A stretch of 64,000 nucleotides of DNA from Porphyridium purpureum (Eukaryota > Rhodophyta > Bangiophyceae > Porphyridiales > Porphyridiaceae): the NCBI GenBank assembly GCA_008690995.1, contig VRMN01000004.1, positions 868,001 to 932,000 of the forward strand, written 5' to 3'. Both the position numbers and the translations under genes were made by a program. Under the pieces are notes generated by a model. That model worked only from the letters and a program-made list of their open reading frames with translations. It made no database searches and was not told the DNA's origin. Each line of letters begins with the position of its first letter. Within the stretch, counting starts at the first letter, position 1. Below, one piece after another: positions 59,475-64,000 of the stretch.

Positions 59475-61468
59475 CTTAATATGACGAAGGCTGTGCTTCA
59501 ACGGTGCGGACGATACTTTGTGCGGTGCATGACACGACGATAGCATCACTTCTAGTCAGACGACACAGCAAAGCAGAAATTGTGCATTACAAGCATCGCG
59601 AATTCTGCAAACTTTCTAAGAGCTTGCACTCTACTAAGTTTGCATCGAAGGAGGTTATATTTTTGTTCTTGATCGCTATTGCGAATTTTCTCGTCAATGT
59701 GGAATACGGAGAGCAGTTGGCGACTTCATTTGAACTTGTCCGAGGAATTGCGCTACTATCGCGCTAATTCTCTCAACTGACAACCAATACACGCGCTCCT
59801 GAAAAGGCACGTCGGAACAAGCAAGCAATCAAAGGTGTTGCTGGTAACCCGTCTGAGAAACCAACAGCTATAGGAGCTGGGTACACGCTCAATCAGGATG
59901 CACCACTTCTGAAATACGGCTCACTGCTTACACCGTAAGTCAGCCTTGTGCGGCTCATTCCGTTCTATTCGCGCATGTATTCGCCTATATAAGGGTGCCC
60001 CGTGACAGAAATCTTCTTTTCTTCGCTCTTCTAGTCCTCTTCCCCCTTAAGGGGAGTCACAGTAAAAAGAAACATATCGAGTTGGCAAAGAACAAGCGTC
60101 TGGATTTTACGATATGGATACAGCTAAAAAAGGCACTTTGAGGTCTGGACGTGTCGAATTGTATGTTGATATTTTGAATCGCTAGCTAGGAGATACCGCT
60201 CGTGCTTGCGTCAAGGAATCCGCACTTGTGCGAGGCATGTCACAAACTTGCCTCATCAAATCTCTTGACGGTGCGAGATCTACCTTTGTGAATCCCAATA
60301 CCAGGAAACTTCGATTCGCTACCATTGCAGGCCTCCGCGTCGACTCTCACGCCAATTCTTCCACCATCGAAAGTGACTATAAAAATGATCATGACGAAAT
60401 GATCAGGTAGATCAGGAAGAGGAGATGAATTCCAACATGGTTGAAAGTAAAATCAAATTCAACGGCCGCGAGAAAATTGAATCCAACGAAAGTGACACTT
60501 ATTCCCTGAGAGATCACAAAAAACTAAGAAATGAGAACCATGGAGATTGAGTGATTGAAGCTGGCCAGAGCCTCATGGCTTAACTTGATTGCGACTCGGT
60601 TCGCAATCTGGATCTTCAAAATCTGAGTCTGAGCCTGAGCACACTTCTCCACATTGCGAGAAAAAGGAAGCAAGGAGAGAACTGCCGGAAACGAAAATAT
60701 CGCAAAAACGACAACGGTGACGTATGCATCTGTATTTTCGCAGAGTCCGTAGGAATGTAGTTGTGCTGGTAGATCTCGTCTTCTTGGAAGTTTGCGCTTC
60801 TGCTCTCATAGACTAATTGAGATGATAATCGCAATATAAATGCGATCTGATATTGCCAAATCACACAGCATCCATCGCGAACTTCCCTTTTTATGCCACT
60901 CAGCAATTAATTCTGGGATTGAACCAAGTATCACACAGAAAGCACTTCATGCAGAACTCGATGAGTAGCGGAATGGCCCGTATGATGAAGTCTCACGTCT
61001 CAATTCCTGCGAGATCAAATAATATGGGATGACACATGGTGTAGAAAATGAATTTTGAAACTCAACAAGTGCTGAAACTTCAAGGTGGGCCGGTGTCGAA
61101 AAGTAACCGTGGCAAAGACAAACAGTGGCTGTTGAGAGATGCTTTCGCTCCACGGATAGCCGCATTGCGCCTCGTCTGCATGACCCCACCAATTCATAAG
61201 TACCTAATTTACAAAATTGACCTACGAGAAACTTAATTGAAATGTGGCCGCAAGGACCGAGACATGTATGTGCGACCGCGTCCTAAAACATCAGGTTGAA
61301 ATACTGTGCAAACTGCATGCAAAAACTCACAGTCACATTGGCACAGGAAGACACTGGCTCTTTGCCGGCGAAGAAGATTTGGTAGAAATGGGATTGCAGC
61401 GACTGTCGCGAGCGACCTGATGCAGGTCTCAGTATAACGAGTACGCACAGGTACAGTCCCTAAGTGTA
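59475..61468. repeat. Duplicated 1,994-bp segment, copy D2
   Basis: About 99.2% identical to 48532-50525, with the same length and no insertions or deletions seen. To its right, after an intervening promoter-like stretch, copia reverse transcriptase and RNase H remnants continue. D2 is therefore probably the original context: the left part of an old copia into which the Gypsy LTR inserted. Confidence 0.93.
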
Positions 61469-61735
61469 CTAAACGTACAATTATGGGGTGTACCGTGTGG
61501 TACAGCTGACTTATGTTGAGGGCCGCGGGATTGGGTTATTCCGAGGGCTGAACCCGCCGGGCAAGCCGTTGCGGCGCCGGAAGGCGGGTATAAAACAGAG
61601 CCAGCGGCAGCTGAACGGAGAAAAGGCTAGGAAGAAGAGAAGAGGTAGAGGAGGAGAGAACGAGAAAAAAAGGAAAAAAGCTCCGTTTGTGACGCAACGC
61701 AAACTTTGCCCACAATTATTGTGCGACACATCTCT
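61469..61735 (+). other. Promoter-like stretch, possible solo LTR of another element
   Basis: It contains a TATA box (GCGGGTATAAAACAGAG near 61585) followed by a purine-rich leader, starts near TGTAC and ends near GCGACA, as an LTR would. I found no second copy in the window and no clear target duplication, so this is tentative. The open frame 61488-61778 is Lys/Arg/Gly-rich and probably not a gene. Confidence 0.4.
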
Positions 61736-62640
61736 CCAGCTTACAAATTCATGGATGATATATTTCTGTGTGGCCTAGACACAAACAAGAATTCCTTTGT
61801 CCAAAACCTCAACTCGAGCTTCATGACTTGCAAAATTGAAATATGAACATCTAGTATCCGGGAAAAAGCATTTCGTATGCTTTGGTATACCGTTTTCACG
61901 AAAGACTACGCAATAAACTCATTTCCAATAAGGATTCGGGGACAACCGTCTGCGCAATTTCAAAGCGTGTGTTTACTTCAGCTGGAGGTCTGAATGGATA
62001 AAGGCATTCGAGTTCTCCGGTTGTAGCATTCATGGCCTCGTAGCTGCATGAGTTACCGCCGATCGGACTTGACAACAAGCTGCTACGAATCAACGATTTT
62101 GTTCTGGAAAAGATGCATCGCTCCACTCAAAACACTTTTTGTCAAGTTGATTTTGCATTCGGAGGCAAATGCATGATCACTGTCTTCTCTGACGCTGAAT
62201 ATCCTCATGGGAAGAGTATTTCATACGTGCAACAATCTTGTGTCTTCAGATTGCTTAATACAATCAAATAACTTGCTGTCATTTCGAAGAAGTGCGGCAA
62301 AAAGAAGGTTGTAACTTACGACACTATCCATACCAAGTATACGATCATTTTCAATGAGCTTTTCTATGCCAAACTCTAACGAGAGATCGATCTTCGAAGT
62401 TCCCGGTGTGAACTTTCGCATTGCAAGAAAGTTCGACTGAAAGGAAGTTGAGGAGATCCTGGGTACATTGAATGTCTAGAAATATGCACATATCGAGAAA
62501 TCTTTCGCTTGCCTTCGAAAAGCTCAAGATGGTGACCGGATCAAATACATCTCGTGCGAGGGTGTTCACAATCTGACTGACGTCGCCACCAAACGCGGCT
62601 CAAAAATTATATAAATTGGTCACTGGTACGTTGATATAGA
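61736..62640 (+). mobile_element. Old copia remnant (reverse transcriptase and RNase H pieces)
   Basis: Plus-strand fragments read like the second half of copia Pol: YKFMDDIFLCG near 61740 (the reverse-transcriptase active site), TVFSDAEYPHGKSISYV near 62180 (RNase H start) and GVHNLTDVATKRG near 62560 (RNase H end). The closest relative in the window is the broken copia at 43480-48235. It is broken, with many breaks. Confidence 0.7.
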
Positions 62641-64000
62641 TTGCCATGGAAACCTGAACGCAGGCGAGTGGTAGAGTACGCAACTAGTAAGTACTTTTTA
62701 TGTAGACTAGATAGTTTGCCAGCTGAAGCAAATCGAAGAGCGGTGAGACTTGCGTCCAAGTAATGGAAACTCACTTGCGCGCGTTAGTTTAGTAAGCTTT
62801 TTTATACTGTTCTGGTACTCGCAAAGCGCGTCCACGCCCCTTGTCGGTGTCTTCTCCTTCTTATGCCACAGCCAGCGGCCACCATGAATAGGTCACTTTT
62901 GAGCGTGCGGAAGCCGCACGCTCGCACGAAATGTGACCATGATGACCCAGTTTTCAAAGCTTGAGACCGGAAGCGACCACCAATCATTGCGTATGCGTAA
63001 TCAAAGAGTCCAGCGTCTATTAAGAAAAGGTCGTCATGGCAGGCTCTGCCACTCCGAAGCGGGAGTTACAGAGCCAAACAATCCAAATATTGTAATGTCA
63101 GAAAGCAAGATGTTCTTAATCTGTGAATTCGAGAGGAAAGCGTCCGGGCACTCGGTCCTGTCAGCTTTTCGTGGACCACATTGAGTGTGATTCAATATAC
63201 GAGCCAGGCACAACCTACCATAATTATGGGTATCTACGTATGCGCGTGTCCTCCGGAATAATGTAAAACTTGCATTTTTGTGTTGGAGATAAAGCAGCCT
63301 GCCTTGTCAAGGGTCCAGAACCACGAATATGGGTTTGAAAGAGGCCATTCGTTGGAGCGGAGGGCTTTGAAAAGGAAGCGCGTGAGCCCGGACGTTGAGG
63401 GGCGCGACCCGGTGGTACAAATTCCACGGGAGGACGCAGTGTGACGGGATGAATCCATATCCGGGCTCGGACGTGTAAATTGGCGGGCAAGGCACAAACT
63501 AGCACATTTTCCAAGCCGGGCGCCTTCGTAACTGTTGGGAGACTGGAACTCTTTTCAATACGGGGTTACTTAAGGCGCCGCGAAAGGACTTTTGATGCAG
63601 ACTATTATATCCAGTGAGGCATGCTTTAGCCGGCTGCAATATTCATGAGGCCGAAAAAGGGAGACAACGGAGCCGAATCGAATCTAAACAGGAAATAGAA
63701 ACGAACGCGTCAAGAAGGAAAAGGTGCTTTCTTTCGAGGTAAATGTGTGAGCAAAGTGATGTAAGTTGAAGGAGATAGAACAACACTTTGACGGGGATTC
63801 TTCTTTGCTTTGCATCGTAAACAACACATCTATTGACAGGGTGGATTTCGGGCTGCGAACAGGTTTGACCGGAATGGAGTAAAAGACTTTGAATATGTCA
63901 ATATGAGAGAGCGGTATAAAATGAAAGTGTCGCCGCGGTTGTGTGCACATAGCTGTAATACGGCGAGAAGCGCAGACCTCTGGTATAAATGACCTGCTGG
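62641..64000. other. No gene seen; a TATA-like box near the window end
   Basis: Only short frames occur on either strand, with no domains. A TATA box in GCGGTATAAAATG at about 63909 and a second TATAAAT near 63983 could mark a promoter for something starting beyond the window. Nothing else is supported. Confidence 0.45.

Noticed and set aside
61488-61778. Plus-strand 96-codon frame
   Set aside because: Lys/Arg/Gly-rich purine-tract translation within a promoter- or LTR-like stretch.

Overview
The window looks like nuclear DNA of a unicellular red alga, most likely a Porphyridium-type species. Nearly all host genes are single open frames without visible introns, on GC-rich, tightly packed DNA. 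The mix is eukaryotic and photosynthetic: a plastid-type MscS channel, a Tat-imported thylakoid-lumen protein, a fused bacterial-type glycyl-tRNA synthetase, an RsmD-type rRNA methyltransferase, a LSMT/SETD3-like SET protein, ribosomal stalk protein P2, mitochondrial-type uL6, SARAF and a GCK-III-like kinase. The species assignment is inference.

Layout. 1-4310 has no convincing gene and ends in an AT-rich block. 4312-6270 is a broken Ty1/copia 5' fragment on the minus strand. 6523-37667 is the gene-dense host part, with about 20 genes, many in divergent or convergent pairs. From 37988 to about 62640 the window is a nest of LTR retrotransposons: a young, whole-looking copia (37988-43467, with a perfect 5-bp target duplication), a broken second copia (about 43480-48235), a solo Gypsy LTR (48236-48531), a whole-looking Gypsy on the minus strand (54022-59474) and an older copia remnant (D2 plus 61736-62640). 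A 1,994-bp segment occurs twice (48532-50525 and 59475-61468, about 99% identical), each copy directly abutting a Gypsy LTR. The last 1.4 kb shows no gene.

The most unusual item is a 1,070-codon minus-strand ORF (50776-53988) lying between the two duplicated segments and starting 34 bp from the Gypsy LTR. It has a RING-like Cys/His array and no family I recognise. Its DNA carries 38 palindromes of the form N-ATAT-N' (CATATG, GATATC, AATATT) in about 3.2 kb, in all three codon phases, so the pattern is at nucleotide level and not a protein repeat.

Other notable items: two secreted proteins with Hedgehog-type (Hog) Hint autoprocessing domains 8 kb apart, one fused to a cupredoxin-like and a DUF305 domain (both copper-linked); heat-shock-element arrays upstream of the TATA box in the Gypsy LTRs; a 139-nt near-perfect hairpin just downstream of the MscS gene; a fused bacterial-type sugar-nucleotide dehydrogenase/N-acetyltransferase; and a stand-alone RNase III with two dsRNA-binding regions.
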